DNA of 64,000 nucleotides from Pontiella sulfatireligans (GCF_900890705.1 NZ_CAAHFH010000001.1:2976001-3040000); one strand, 5' to 3'; shown: positions 26,701 to 35,014, counted from the first letter of the stretch. Translations and numbers: made by a program. Notes: generated by a model not told the origin, from the letters alone.

Positions 26701-26879
26701 CGTTGACGATGGTTGCCTCGATGGCGCCGTTCGCCTTTAACTTTTCGATCGGCAACGAAGCGATGGTCCCGCTGGCCCGCGCGATGATCGGAGGCATGGC
26801 GGCCTCCACCATCCTGACCCTGTTCCTCGTGCCCTGCGTCTACACGCTGGCCAAGAAACATCAGCCCAAACGCATTTAA
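23748..26879 (+). CDS. RND efflux transporter permease
   Basis: A 1043-residue inner-membrane RND pump of normal length. Twelve membrane segments flank two large periplasmic domains. GGLALAVGTVVDAGIVVVENIMRH in segment 4 keeps Asp405 of the proton relay, but the neighbour that is a second Asp in AcrB-type pumps is Ala, as in heavy-metal-type CusA. PLSLLSGILGFYFTGETLNVMT and the second-half LMGSLMLVGVVVNNSILLVEF are family signatures. Substrate unknown. It starts 13 bases after the adaptor gene. The setting inside a phosphate gene cluster is unusual. Confidence 0.93.
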   Translation: MLVKFSLKNSYAVLAAVLALAFLGFAVYPKIPTDILPNFNKPVVMSYYSYPGLPTGEMEKSVSSRVERALTLAGKRESIEARILPGAALIKVTFQAGADPGQAMNDIINYEMSDLFHLPPGIEVPFTMRSEPGNMPVLLAAISGEGLSETELYKIGYYAVRNKMGGLKGVQIPHPFGGKFRQMMIYVDPDKLASHHLSADDVVKAMEKANLVMAGGTVKMGALDYQVHPVNTLLTTADIDNVPVAVRNGQTIYIKDIGYTKDDAALQYNIVRVNGLRSVYCPLLREPGENTVQVVDRIREGIAAEVPNMKARGDIPESTEITLVSDQSTYIRQAMSGLQKQILLGALLVVVIVVLFLRKLRPSIAVLLMLPLSLLSGILGFYFTGETLNVMTIGGLALAVGTVVDAGIVVVENIMRHRSMGKNAVDAARDGAEEVSMPVLAGIVTTLAVFIPALFLSGMIKFLFLPLAAAAVLTIAASYVIAMTVAPAFCARFLGKNGSETRVEHNLEERMSEPATFYQKLLSKAMKSRWLTIAVIGGVSLACFLLLPMVGSELFPAVDAGSFEIRVKTAPGTRLENTEALVARIEEHIQKTILKDDIKSIISNIGMPVGKGAGFSTVLSSNSGPDTSFLIVNLQDKGRKKSVMDYVSELREGLAEAFPHEKFLFVTGGIINATLNEGVAAPIDIQIAAGTLEACRATAEKIERAVKDVPGAADVQIAQALDYPQLDIDVDRAKAALYGLTQDDVARNVVTAYGSSIGLSRMIWIDKGGVDFFIGIQYEDNEIESIEELKNIPLPVEIDGRHASVPLSSVATIRRVNIPGEIAHYNMSRVNDVYVNVEGRDLGSVVKDVEKVLAGIELPNGVTVNLRGPVQSMRDGASSLGFGLLTAIVLVFLVLMAQFRSFSEPLIIMLAVPLALSGVAAALFITGTYINIQSLMGSLMLVGVVVNNSILLVEFANKQMDKGHSPFEAAYEAACVRLRPILMTSLTMVASMAPFAFNFSIGNEAMVPLARAMIGGMAASTILTLFLVPCVYTLAKKHQPKRI

Positions 26880-26896
26880 GTTCCGGAGATTGTAAA

Positions 26897-28246
26897 ATGA
26901 AAACCCATCTTATTACCTTCACTCTTGTTCTCGCGGCGGCCGCCCATGCGGAACCGCTGCTGATCGACCTGCCGACCGCCTTGCGGCTCGCCGACGAAAA
27001 GAACACCGACCTCGCCATCCAGGTGCAGCAAGTGGAGCTGGCCGAATTCGACAAGGCCGCGGCGTGGTACCAGTGGCTTCCGACAGTGCGCGTCGGCGCG
27101 AGCTACGGCTGGCAGAAGGGCCAGTTGCAGGAAACCGACGGCACCATGACTGACGTCGAGCGCAACTCGCGCTACGGCGGGCTGGGCGCCGGTGCTTCCG
27201 GTTCCGGCATGCCGCTGCGCCCCGGCCTTTCAGCCGGCGTCGATCTTTCCGCCGCTATTTTTGGGCCGCTAGCCGCCAAGCAGCAGTTTCAGGCGGCCAT
27301 GCTGGGCGAAGAGTCGGTTCGCCTTCGAGTGATGCTTGATGTGGCCTCGGCCTACTATGAATTGGTGCGGGCCTTCCGCGAACTAGAGATTGCCGAACTG
27401 TCCGCCGAAAATTCGGGAGCGCTGGCCAAGCAGACCGCCGACTTTGCCGCCAGCGGCGAAGGCCTCCAGGCCGATGCCGAACGGGCCGAGGTGGAATCGC
27501 TCATTCAACAGCAGCGGGTGGAGCTGGCACGGGAGCGTAAAGAAGGCGCTGCGGTCCAAATGGCACGCCTGCTTCGGCTCGACGATGCAGCGCAGCTCAC
27601 TCCAGCGGATTCCATGATTACGCCGCTCGCACTGATGGAGGCCGAGGCCGATCTCGCCGATCTGGTCTCGCGGGCACTGATGAACCGCCCCGAAGTCGGG
27701 CAGAACCGCGCGATCCGCGCCGCCGGAAAGGCCCAGCTTGATCAGGAGCGCTACGGCATTTTCCTGCCCAAGGTCGAGGTCGGCTACAGCTATGGCAGCT
27801 ATGGCGGCGGACAAGGTTCCGGAAACAGCGGCGACGATGAGCGCCACGACGTCTATGGAATGCTCTACTGGCAGTTCGACAGCCTCGGCCTGCGCAACCG
27901 CAACAACATAAAGAAACAGCGCGCCCTGATGAGCAAAGCCAAGGCCATGGAGGAACAGGCGCTGGTAGATATTGCGGCCGAAGTACGGATGGCCTATGCC
28001 CAGTTTTCAGGCGCGCAGCGCCAGCTCGGCCTCGCGAAGCGCGCCGTGGACAGCGCGCGGAAATCCTATGAGCTCAACAACGAACGCATCTTTGAAAACA
28101 GCGGACTGCCGCTCGAAGCACTGCAGTCGGTTAAAGCGCTAGCCGAGGCCGAATCGCTCTATCTGGCTGTGGCCACGAAATACAACATGTCGCAGCTGCG
28201 GCTGGTCTCCGCCACCGGCAAGGGCCTTTCCGCCCCGAAAGAATAA
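26897..28246 (+). CDS. TolC-family outer-membrane efflux channel
   Basis: A 449-residue outer-membrane factor. A signal peptide (MKTHLITFTLVLAAAAHA) is followed by LPTALRLADEKNTDLAIQ, the typical opening helix of the family. Long helices with heptad character (for example AEVESLIQQQRVELARERKE) form the periplasmic tunnel, and AYYELVRAFRELEIAELSAENS is a standard segment. It completes the tripartite pump with the adaptor and RND permease, 17 bases upstream. Confidence 0.9.
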   Translation: MKTHLITFTLVLAAAAHAEPLLIDLPTALRLADEKNTDLAIQVQQVELAEFDKAAAWYQWLPTVRVGASYGWQKGQLQETDGTMTDVERNSRYGGLGAGASGSGMPLRPGLSAGVDLSAAIFGPLAAKQQFQAAMLGEESVRLRVMLDVASAYYELVRAFRELEIAELSAENSGALAKQTADFAASGEGLQADAERAEVESLIQQQRVELARERKEGAAVQMARLLRLDDAAQLTPADSMITPLALMEAEADLADLVSRALMNRPEVGQNRAIRAAGKAQLDQERYGIFLPKVEVGYSYGSYGGGQGSGNSGDDERHDVYGMLYWQFDSLGLRNRNNIKKQRALMSKAKAMEEQALVDIAAEVRMAYAQFSGAQRQLGLAKRAVDSARKSYELNNERIFENSGLPLEALQSVKALAEAESLYLAVATKYNMSQLRLVSATGKGLSAPKE

Positions 28247-28254
28247 GCGGCCGG

Positions 28255-28295
28255 AGTTCCAATGGATGGAAGGCGTTGGAACTTACTGCTTTTTC
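28255..28295 (+). terminator. Probable terminator after the RND operon
   Basis: AGTTCCAA (28255-28262) and TTGGAACT (28276-28283) pair around a 13-base loop, followed by CTTTTTC about eight bases later. The T-run is somewhat distant from the stem, so efficiency is uncertain. Confidence 0.55.
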
Positions 28296-28303
28296 ATGCT
28301 CCG

Positions 28304-28331
28304 CTAATACCCTTCTAATCCGCTCCTAACA
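28304..28331 (+). promoter_or_regulatory. Candidate Pho box upstream of pstS
   Basis: CTAATA (28304), CTAATC (28315) and CTAACA (28326) start exactly 11 bases apart, the cleanest example in the window. Direct repeats with 11-base period are the known layout of PhoB and PhoP sites. It lies 64 bases upstream of the pstS start codon. Confidence 0.78.
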
Positions 28332-28394
28332 TTTCGTGCTCATCCTTTGGCCGTCGTTAATTAAGAAACGGCTAAACCAACAGGAGAATACGAT

Positions 28395-29210
28395 ATGAAA
28401 AAAACAGTTATCACCACGTTTGCAATTTGCGCGGCGCTCAGCACGCAGGCACAAAACAAAATCGCCATCGACGGCTCTACTACTGTAGGCCCCATCGCCA
28501 AGGCTTTCGCTGAATACTTCATGTCGGCCAACCCCGACGTGAACATTACCGTTTCCGAGTCCGGCAGCGGCAACGGCGCCAAGAGCCTCGTCAACAACAC
28601 CTGCGACGTAGCCGCCATGTCCCGCCCGATGAAGGATACCGAGTTCAAAGCCGCCGCCGACAAAGGCATCCAGCCGGTCGCCCACGTCGTCGCCCTCGAC
28701 GGCCTGCCGATTCTCGTCCACCCGTCCAATCCCGTTCAGGCCCTGACGGTTGAACAGGTCCGCAAGATTTACCTTGGAGAAATCACCAACTGGAAGCAGG
28801 TCGGCGGACCGGATAAAGCCATTGTCAGCATTTCGCGCGACACCAACTCCGGCACCTACGAAACCTTCGCCAAGCTCGTAATGAGCAAGCAGAAGATCCA
28901 CAAAAACTGCGAATACGTCGGCTCCAACGGCGCTATCCGCCAGCGCGTGCAGAGCACCCCGGCCGCCATTGGCTACGCCGGCCTCGGCTTCGTCGACAAA
29001 ACCGTGAAAGCCCTTAAAATCAACGGCATCTACCCGTCCGCAGAAACCGTGCAGACCGGTGAATACCCGATCGCCCGCCCGCTCTTCATGTACACAAACG
29101 CTTATCCGAAGCTAGGCTCCCCCCTCTACCGCTTCGTTACCATCCACCTCACCGAAGACGGACAGGAAATGGTTGAAGAAATCGGCTTCGTTCCGGTTAC
29201 TGCATACTAA
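28395..29210 (+). CDS. pstS: Phosphate ABC transporter substrate-binding protein
   Basis: A periplasmic phosphate-binding protein of 271 residues. MKKTVITTFAICAALSTQAQ is the signal peptide. IAIDGSTTVGPIAKAFAEYF and ESGSGNGAKSLVNNTCDVAAMSRPM carry the phosphate-binding loop residues of the PstS family; ISRDTNSGTYETF is the second ligand region. AGGAG precedes the ATG. A terminator after the gene separates it in part from pstC, so it is likely made in excess over the membrane subunits, as is usual for binding proteins. Confidence 0.96.
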   Translation: MKKTVITTFAICAALSTQAQNKIAIDGSTTVGPIAKAFAEYFMSANPDVNITVSESGSGNGAKSLVNNTCDVAAMSRPMKDTEFKAAADKGIQPVAHVVALDGLPILVHPSNPVQALTVEQVRKIYLGEITNWKQVGGPDKAIVSISRDTNSGTYETFAKLVMSKQKIHKNCEYVGSNGAIRQRVQSTPAAIGYAGLGFVDKTVKALKINGIYPSAETVQTGEYPIARPLFMYTNAYPKLGSPLYRFVTIHLTEDGQEMVEEIGFVPVTAY

Positions 29211-29234
29211 TGCAGCATGATTCGTGACGATTGA

Positions 29235-29260
29235 GGCGCGACCTGCGGGTCGCGCCTTTT
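29235..29260 (+). terminator. Terminator between pstS and pstC
   Basis: GGCGCGACC, a short loop, GGTCGCGCC, then TTTT. A strong stem with a short T-run, 25 bases after pstS, directly before the pstC Pho-box-like repeat. Confidence 0.8.
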
Positions 29261-29272
29261 CAACATACCCTT

Positions 29273-29300
29273 CTAACCCACCCCTAATCTTTCGCTAACA
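29273..29300 (+). promoter_or_regulatory. Candidate Pho box upstream of pstC
   Basis: CTAACC (29273), CTAATC (29284) and CTAACA (29295) start exactly 11 bases apart, matching the arrays before pstS and the porin. This gives pstCAB-phoU its own Pho-type promoter, 45 bases before the pstC start. Confidence 0.76.
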
Positions 29301-29344
29301 ATTCACCCCCACTATCGCCGCGTCTTTAAGAAATTCAGGAGTCT

Positions 29345-30490
29345 ATGAGCGCAAAATCTAATCAAAGCCTAATCATGAGCGATGCCGCCAGCCGACGGCA
29401 TCGGATGGCGACTCTGTTTGGCCAGTCCATTCTTTTCCTGATTACCTCGCTATCCACCTTAACGGTGTTTTTCATTTTCTATTTTATTCTGAAAGACGCG
29501 ATCCCTTTCTTCAAACTCGAAGGTTTCAAGGAGTTCTTCACCAGCGCACGGTGGTATCCTTCCGGCTCGCCGGCTGAATTTGGTGCGTTGCCAATCTTCA
29601 TGGGCACCGGCCTAGTCACGCTCGGCGCCGTGGTGGTGGCCGTTCCGCTGGGCATCGCCGCCTCGGTTTGCTTGAGCGACCTGCTCCCCTTTCACATTAG
29701 GCAGATTGTTAAGCCCATCATTGAAATTCTGGCGGCCATCCCCTCGGTCGCCTATGGTTTCTTTGCGTTGGTGGTTTTTGCCCCGATGCTGCAAAACCAT
29801 GGAGGCGCGATCCTCTCCGCAGGAACCTGGATGATTCTCGGTCCGATCTTTGCCCTGCTGGTGATTGTTATGGGCGACCTCACCATCGACAAGCTGCGCA
29901 ACAAGGTGAAAAATCCCAAGCTGGCCGGAGCGATTGTTTTTCCAATCCTTGGCATTCTGGCCTTCACCTTCATCTACCGTCTGGCCAGCCATCTGAGCGG
30001 CGTTGAAATCAGCAGCGGCACCAACGCGCTGAACGTGGCGGTCATCCTCGGCATCATGGCATTGCCCACGGTGGTGAGCGTTTCGGAAGATGCGCTCCAA
30101 GCCGCCGGACGCGAGTTGCGCGAAGGCTCCTACGCCCTCGGCGCCACCCGCGCGGAAACCATCATCAAAACCGTCATCCCCGCCTCGATCAGCGGCATTC
30201 TGGCGGCGGTCATTCTCGGCGTCATGCGCGCCATCGGCGAAACGATGGTGGTCTGGATGGCGTCCGGCAACGCGGCGCGCCTGCCGGACCCGTGGTACAA
30301 CATGCTCCAGCCCGTCCGCACCCTCACCGCCACCATTGCCGGCGACATGGGCGAGGCCGACCACGTCACCGGCTCCTCCCGCTTTCACGTCCTGTTCGCC
30401 ATGGCCTTCTGCCTGCTCGCCTTCTCCTTCATCATGAATCTCGCCAGCGAGCTCATCGTCAAGCGCTCGCGCAAGAAGCTGGGAAAATAA
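29345..30490 (+). CDS. pstC: Phosphate ABC transporter permease PstC
   Basis: An inner-membrane permease of the Pst phosphate importer, 381 residues. About six membrane segments; the ABC-permease coupling motif is seen as LREGSYALGATRAETIIKTVIPASISGI, followed by GVMRAIGETMVVWMASG, a PstC signature. The first segment is LFLITSLSTLTVFFIFYFIL. It is longer than the 319 residues of E. coli PstC. AGGAG lies just before the ATG; a second Met at residue 11 is a possible start. Confidence 0.94.
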   Translation: MSAKSNQSLIMSDAASRRHRMATLFGQSILFLITSLSTLTVFFIFYFILKDAIPFFKLEGFKEFFTSARWYPSGSPAEFGALPIFMGTGLVTLGAVVVAVPLGIAASVCLSDLLPFHIRQIVKPIIEILAAIPSVAYGFFALVVFAPMLQNHGGAILSAGTWMILGPIFALLVIVMGDLTIDKLRNKVKNPKLAGAIVFPILGILAFTFIYRLASHLSGVEISSGTNALNVAVILGIMALPTVVSVSEDALQAAGRELREGSYALGATRAETIIKTVIPASISGILAAVILGVMRAIGETMVVWMASGNAARLPDPWYNMLQPVRTLTATIAGDMGEADHVTGSSRFHVLFAMAFCLLAFSFIMNLASELIVKRSRKKLGK

Positions 30491-30563
30491 ACTGAAACGT
30501 GAAACCTGAAAATACAAACTTGGATTCTTCCGTGCATTCAGTGTCTTCCGTGGTTGAAAAAAC

Positions 30564-31910
30564 ATGAGACTAGAAACTAGAAAACTTTTGGACAAAGCCT
30601 TTTCCGGCCTCGGCATCATTGCCATCGGCGTCATGGCCATGGCGTTGCTGCTCATCCTGACGCCCATTGTCGTCCGGGGATCGAAGGCGTTTGTTTTTAA
30701 GGGAACGATCGAATTCCGCCGGATGATGCTGGAGCAGTTCGATCGCGGCGACCCCGATAAATTCAACCAAGAAGCGGCCAGCACGGCCGCCGCCCGCGCG
30801 CCCGTCTACCTCATGATGGAGGAGTTCGAAGCCGAGATGAAGGCGATGAAAAGCTCCGAGCGCCGCGAATACAAGGCTGCCTTCAAAGAGGTTGAAAAAA
30901 GCATCGAGACGCTGCTCGGACCGATCCCCGGCGAGCGCAAGCCCGTGCTGCTCCGTCAGCAATACGGCCAGACCCGCTGGGAGCGCACCTTGGTCAAACT
31001 GCACGAAGCGCTCTACTCTGAAGAATGGGACTATTCCAATGCCGACGCCATGGGCTTGCTGGTTGAAAAACCACGTGTGGAGCAGTTTATAGGCACCAAA
31101 CTTGAACCGATGTTCCCCTATCTGGAGGAGCATATCAGCGATATGATGTTGCCCAAAACCACGTTCTACTGGCGCTTCATCACCGATAAATCAAAAGACT
31201 CGCACATTTTTGGAGGCATCTGGCCGGAGGTGCTCGGCACCCTCTACCTCACGCTCGGCGCGATGATTTTCGCCATCCCCATGGGCGTGATTGCCGCCAT
31301 CTACCTTTGCGAATATGCCAAGGAAGGGCGCGTGGTCAGCTTCCTGCGCATCTGCATCAGCACGCTCGCCGGCGTGCCCAGCATTGTCTTCGGCCTCTTC
31401 GGCCTCGCCTTCTTTTTGAACACCATTCACGTGTCCAACTCCAAAAGCGTGCTGGCTGGATCGCTGACGCTTTCGCTGCTGATCCTCCCGACCATCATCC
31501 GCTCCTCGGAAGAGGCGATTCTCGCCGTGCCGCGCGCCTATAAAGAAGCCGCGCTCGGCCTCGGCGCCGGACGCTGGCACACGGTGATGAGCGTTATCCT
31601 GCCCGCATCCCTGCCCGGCATCCTGACCGGCATCGTCATCAGCATGGGCCGCGCCGCCGGCGAAACGGCTCCTATCATCTTTACCGCCGCGGTCAGCGTC
31701 GGCGCGCCGCTCAAGATTTGGGAAACGCTGAGTCAACCGACGCCCGCCCTGCCGTGGAACATTTACAACCTTTGCACCGAACACGAAGCGGTGGACGAAA
31801 TCCGGCACGTTCAATACGGCATGGTTTTCACCCTAGTGGCCATTGTGCTGCTCCTAAACCTGTTCGCCATCCTGATGCGCGCACGAATTTCCAAAAAATT
31901 GCGAGGCTGA
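30564..31910 (+). CDS. pstA: Phosphate ABC transporter permease PstA with large periplasmic insertion
   Basis: The second membrane subunit of the Pst importer. The permease core is residues ~220-448, with [32 protein letters not shown] as coupling motif and [15 protein letters not shown], diagnostic of PstA. Between the first membrane segment (about 15-38) and the core lies a charged helical stretch of roughly 170 residues ([28 protein letters not shown] and on), so the protein is 448 residues against about 296 in E. coli. A 73-base spacer precedes it and the ribosome site is weak. Confidence 0.93.
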   Translation: MRLETRKLLDKAFSGLGIIAIGVMAMALLLILTPIVVRGSKAFVFKGTIEFRRMMLEQFDRGDPDKFNQEAASTAAARAPVYLMMEEFEAEMKAMKSSERREYKAAFKEVEKSIETLLGPIPGERKPVLLRQQYGQTRWERTLVKLHEALYSEEWDYSNADAMGLLVEKPRVEQFIGTKLEPMFPYLEEHISDMMLPKTTFYWRFITDKSKDSHIFGGIWPEVLGTLYLTLGAMIFAIPMGVIAAIYLCEYAKEGRVVSFLRICISTLAGVPSIVFGLFGLAFFLNTIHVSNSKSVLAGSLTLSLLILPTIIRSSEEAILAVPRAYKEAALGLGAGRWHTVMSVILPASLPGILTGIVISMGRAAGETAPIIFTAAVSVGAPLKIWETLSQPTPALPWNIYNLCTEHEAVDEIRHVQYGMVFTLVAIVLLLNLFAILMRARISKKLRG

Positions 31911-31911
31911 T

Positions 31912-32733
31912 ATGACCGAAGAAATCACCATGAAGAAAATCGACACGTTCGCCGAACACGGCGACGACGGCGCGACGAACGAAACGCATATCGAAGCCAA
32001 GGACTTTTCCCTGTTTTACGGCGACTTCGAAGCCGTGCGCAAAGTCAGCATGGAAATCCCCAAGCAAAAGGTTACGGCCATGATCGGCCCAAGCGGTTGC
32101 GGCAAGAGCACCCTGCTGCGCTCCATTAACCGCATGAACGACCTCATTCCCTCCACCAGCGCGACGGGGGAAATGATTTTCGACGGACACAACATTTACA
32201 ACAAAAACATCGACGTCGTTACCCTGCGCGCCCGGGTCGGCATGGTGTTTCAGAAACCCAACGTCTTCCCCAAGTCGATTTTCGACAACGTCGCCTACGG
32301 CCCGCGCCTGCAGGGCACCAAGAACAAGCAGGAACTCAGCGAAATCGTTGAGCAGAGCCTGCGCAACGCCGCCATCTGGGACGAGGTGAAGGACCGCCTC
32401 ACCGCCAACGCCCTCGGCATGTCGGGCGGGCAGCAGCAACGCCTTTGCATTGCCCGCGCCCTGGCCATCAAACCGGAAATCCTGCTGATGGATGAGCCAA
32501 CGTCCGCGCTCGACCCCAAAGCCACCGCCAAGATCGAGGATCTCATCGGCGAGCTGCGCAACAACTACACCATCATTATCGTGACCCACAACATGCAGCA
32601 AGCCGCGCGCGTCTCCGACCTTACCGCTTTCATGTATGAAGGCGTGCTGGTAGAGTTTGGAAAGACAAAGCAATTGTTCACCAACCCGGACAATCCGCAG
32701 ACGGAAAACTATATTACTGGACGATTTGGTTAG
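31912..32733 (+). CDS. pstB: Phosphate ABC transporter ATP-binding protein
   Basis: The cytoplasmic ATPase of the Pst importer, 273 residues. Walker A is GPSGCGKST, the signature is [17 protein letters not shown], Walker B is [13 protein letters not shown], and the switch His is in [28 protein letters not shown] and [10 protein letters not shown] are PstB-specific. The ATG at 31912 has GAGG five bases upstream and starts one base after the pstA stop; a second Met at 31930 is possible. Confidence 0.97.
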   Translation: MTEEITMKKIDTFAEHGDDGATNETHIEAKDFSLFYGDFEAVRKVSMEIPKQKVTAMIGPSGCGKSTLLRSINRMNDLIPSTSATGEMIFDGHNIYNKNIDVVTLRARVGMVFQKPNVFPKSIFDNVAYGPRLQGTKNKQELSEIVEQSLRNAAIWDEVKDRLTANALGMSGGQQQRLCIARALAIKPEILLMDEPTSALDPKATAKIEDLIGELRNNYTIIIVTHNMQQAARVSDLTAFMYEGVLVEFGKTKQLFTNPDNPQTENYITGRFG

Positions 32734-32809
32734 TAATGCGTAACGAGTAATGCGTAACCGAGAATAGCACGCATTACGGATTACGGATTACGGATTACGG
32801 AGAAACCCC
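32734..32809 (+). repeat. Short-period repeat spacer between pstB and phoU
   Basis: The spacer holds two copies of GTAATGCGTAAC-like text (AGTAATGCGTAACGAGTAATGCGTAAC) and then four tandem copies of ATTACGG. It resembles spacers before DUF2442/argB (5401-5440) and lepA (14619-14665). It is not coding and shows no stable hairpin. Confidence 0.6.
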
Positions 32810-33469
32810 ATGGCAAAGCATTTGGAAAAAGAACTCGAGCGCTTGAAAAAGCTGATCTACACGCTCAGCGCACGAGTGGATGAAAACCTTGAGTTGTCGG
32901 TTAAATCGTTTCAGGAAAACGATCTCGACCTGGCGCAAAAAGTCATCGCCGACGACAAGATCATCGACGACATGGAAGTCGAGGTGGAAGAGGAATGCCT
33001 CAAGGCGCTGGCCCTATACCAGCCGGTGGCCATCGACCTCCGCTTCATCACCGCCGTCATGAAAATGACCAGCGACCTCGAGCGCATCGGCGACCTCGCC
33101 GCCGACATTGCCAAAAACGGCATCGCCATCAACAAGGCCCCTAAACCGAAGATCCCTCTCGACCTTCATCAGATGAGCTACCTCGTGAAGGCTATCGTCC
33201 GCAAAAGCCTCGATGCCCTAGTAAACATCGATCCCTATCTCGCCCGCGAGGTCATCAAGGACGATGCTGAAATCAATGCGATGAAGGCTGAAATGAAAGA
33301 TGAAATCGTGCAGGCGCTTCAACGCGAACCCGCACATGCAGAATCGCTCATCACGCTGCTGGCCATCACCCACCGCCTCGAGCGCATTGGCGACCATGCC
33401 TCCAACATTGCTGAAGATGTAATCTACATGGTCGAAGCGGAAATCGTCCGCCACCAGCCGGCCGAGTAA
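32810..33469 (+). CDS. phoU: Phosphate signalling protein PhoU
   Basis: A 219-residue all-helical cytoplasmic protein that links Pst transport to PhoR/PhoB signalling. Two repeated three-helix bundles carry metal-binding motifs: KVIADDKIIDDMEVEVEEECLKAL and MTSDLERIGDLAADIAKN in the first, VIKDDAEINAMKAEMKDE and RLERIGDHASNIAEDVIYMVE in the second. It is last in the pstCAB-phoU order and converges on the second porin gene with only 15 bases between. Confidence 0.95.
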   Translation: MAKHLEKELERLKKLIYTLSARVDENLELSVKSFQENDLDLAQKVIADDKIIDDMEVEVEEECLKALALYQPVAIDLRFITAVMKMTSDLERIGDLAADIAKNGIAINKAPKPKIPLDLHQMSYLVKAIVRKSLDALVNIDPYLAREVIKDDAEINAMKAEMKDEIVQALQREPAHAESLITLLAITHRLERIGDHASNIAEDVIYMVEAEIVRHQPAE

Positions 33470-33484
33470 GACGCCTTTCGCTCG

Positions 33485-35014
33485 CTAAAACTCGACCTGA
33501 AAACGGGTTTGAACGAAGTAGAGTTCGCCATTGGAATCCGGCTTGTCGACATTGGCCCCGCCAAGCACCAGCATAAGCCGGTTTTGTTGGGTCAGATAGC
33601 AGTTAAAGCCGGTGCTGAGAACCGACATCTTTCCGCCTTGAACCGCCCCGTCTGTCAGATCGATATAAGACGCCCTCGCCGTTAACTCCAGAGCGCCCAG
33701 ATGGCGGTCCTTAAAGGAAAACTTGCGCTTGAGCTTCACACGTCCAAATGTTCCGTTGCTTCGGTTATAGGGGCGCGAATCACCGGTTAAAAATACGCTG
33801 CCCATTATGTAGCCGCCGAAGAAGTCGTGTGTATCGTCGGCCTCATCGTCGGCAAAGGCATTAAAGAATTCACCCTGCACGGTGAAGGGCCCCTTCGCCC
33901 AAGCGGCTTCCAATGCATAGGTGAACGCTTGGTCTCCACCAAGTTCTCCGGTATCAACGAGGTGGGGCGCCAAATAGCTTCCCGGCCTCGCCCGGTAGCG
34001 GGTGCCATCGCCCTGCGAAAACTGAAAACCGCTGGAAATCCCAAGATGAACGAGCTCTTTCGACTCGGGGCGATCCATCACCAACCATGTTCCCCGGCTG
34101 ACAAAGCGCGAATAGCTGTCCGACGTATCCCCGTCTTTGTCATCCGCAGTCTGGCCGAAAAAACCGCCCAGCAACGTTCCTTTTCCCTCGTAAAGCTGGC
34201 CTCCGATTTGAAAGCCAAGCCGCTCGCCGGGGACGAACGCACCGACCGGAGCGGCCCGTTCCATAAGCAATGTGCTGGAGCTGCTCTGCATATATTCCAG
34301 CGACATTGGAGCCTTGAACAATCCAACCTTTAAACTGTTCACATAAGGAATTTCATGAAACCAGAGGTAGCCGTTGCTGAAGGAATAGTCCCCGTTGGAG
34401 ACCCCGTACTCCACTCCATAGGTCAGCGGACGGAAAAGATAGGTTCGGCCGTAGGTGCTCAGCCGAATACGCCGGGTAGTCGAGTTGTGGTTGACGTCAG
34501 GCATGTCGCCACCGCTATGAAAGCCGCCGGCATCAATGTGCACCTTTGCCCCTACGCGCCCGGTGATGCGGCGTTTTTCTGAAAAGATCGATTTAAGAAC
34601 ATTTTTATCAGATGGGTTGTCCCGCTTTAATTCATAATAGAGACCGTCCTTGAGATAAAAATTAACCTGCATTCGGGAGCGGTTCTCCTTCGAAAAGATC
34701 GACTCCCAGCTTCCCGCATCTTCATCCGCTTTGACGGAGGCGACAAAATTGGTCTCGCTGATGGCACGAGCGGCTTCAACAATGTTTGTTTTGTTTTGGG
34801 CAATCGCGACCGCCACAAGATTCGTATCATTGGAATCAATAGCTTCCGCAAGCTGAGTAGCCTCCTTAACGTCCTCGACTGTAGTCACAAGGTTGGCATC
34901 AACCTTCGGCGGATCCACGGCAACGGCTTCGCTTCCCTTATCGGCAAATCCCACCGTTGCTCCCAACAGGAAAACAGCCAGCTTCCACATGATTATTTTT
35001 TTGGATGCCAGCAT
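33485..35014 (-). CDS. Phosphate-selective-type porin (OprO/OprP-like), second copy
   Basis: An outer-membrane protein of 509 residues. A signal peptide (MWKLAVFLLGATVGFA within the first 25 residues) is followed by a stretch of about 90 residues with repeated Asn/Ala/Val-rich helical text, then a barrel starting near RMQVNFYLKDGLYYE. VGLFKAPMSLEYMQSSSSTLLMERA matches the porin O/P family, and the C-terminus is VQTRFQVEF with a terminal Phe. GGAG lies eight bases before the ATG. Unlike the first porin I see no 11-base YTAR array upstream. Confidence 0.82.
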   Translation of the reverse strand: MLASKKIIMWKLAVFLLGATVGFADKGSEAVAVDPPKVDANLVTTVEDVKEATQLAEAIDSNDTNLVAVAIAQNKTNIVEAARAISETNFVASVKADEDAGSWESIFSKENRSRMQVNFYLKDGLYYELKRDNPSDKNVLKSIFSEKRRITGRVGAKVHIDAGGFHSGGDMPDVNHNSTTRRIRLSTYGRTYLFRPLTYGVEYGVSNGDYSFSNGYLWFHEIPYVNSLKVGLFKAPMSLEYMQSSSSTLLMERAAPVGAFVPGERLGFQIGGQLYEGKGTLLGGFFGQTADDKDGDTSDSYSRFVSRGTWLVMDRPESKELVHLGISSGFQFSQGDGTRYRARPGSYLAPHLVDTGELGGDQAFTYALEAAWAKGPFTVQGEFFNAFADDEADDTHDFFGGYIMGSVFLTGDSRPYNRSNGTFGRVKLKRKFSFKDRHLGALELTARASYIDLTDGAVQGGKMSVLSTGFNCYLTQQNRLMLVLGGANVDKPDSNGELYFVQTRFQVEF

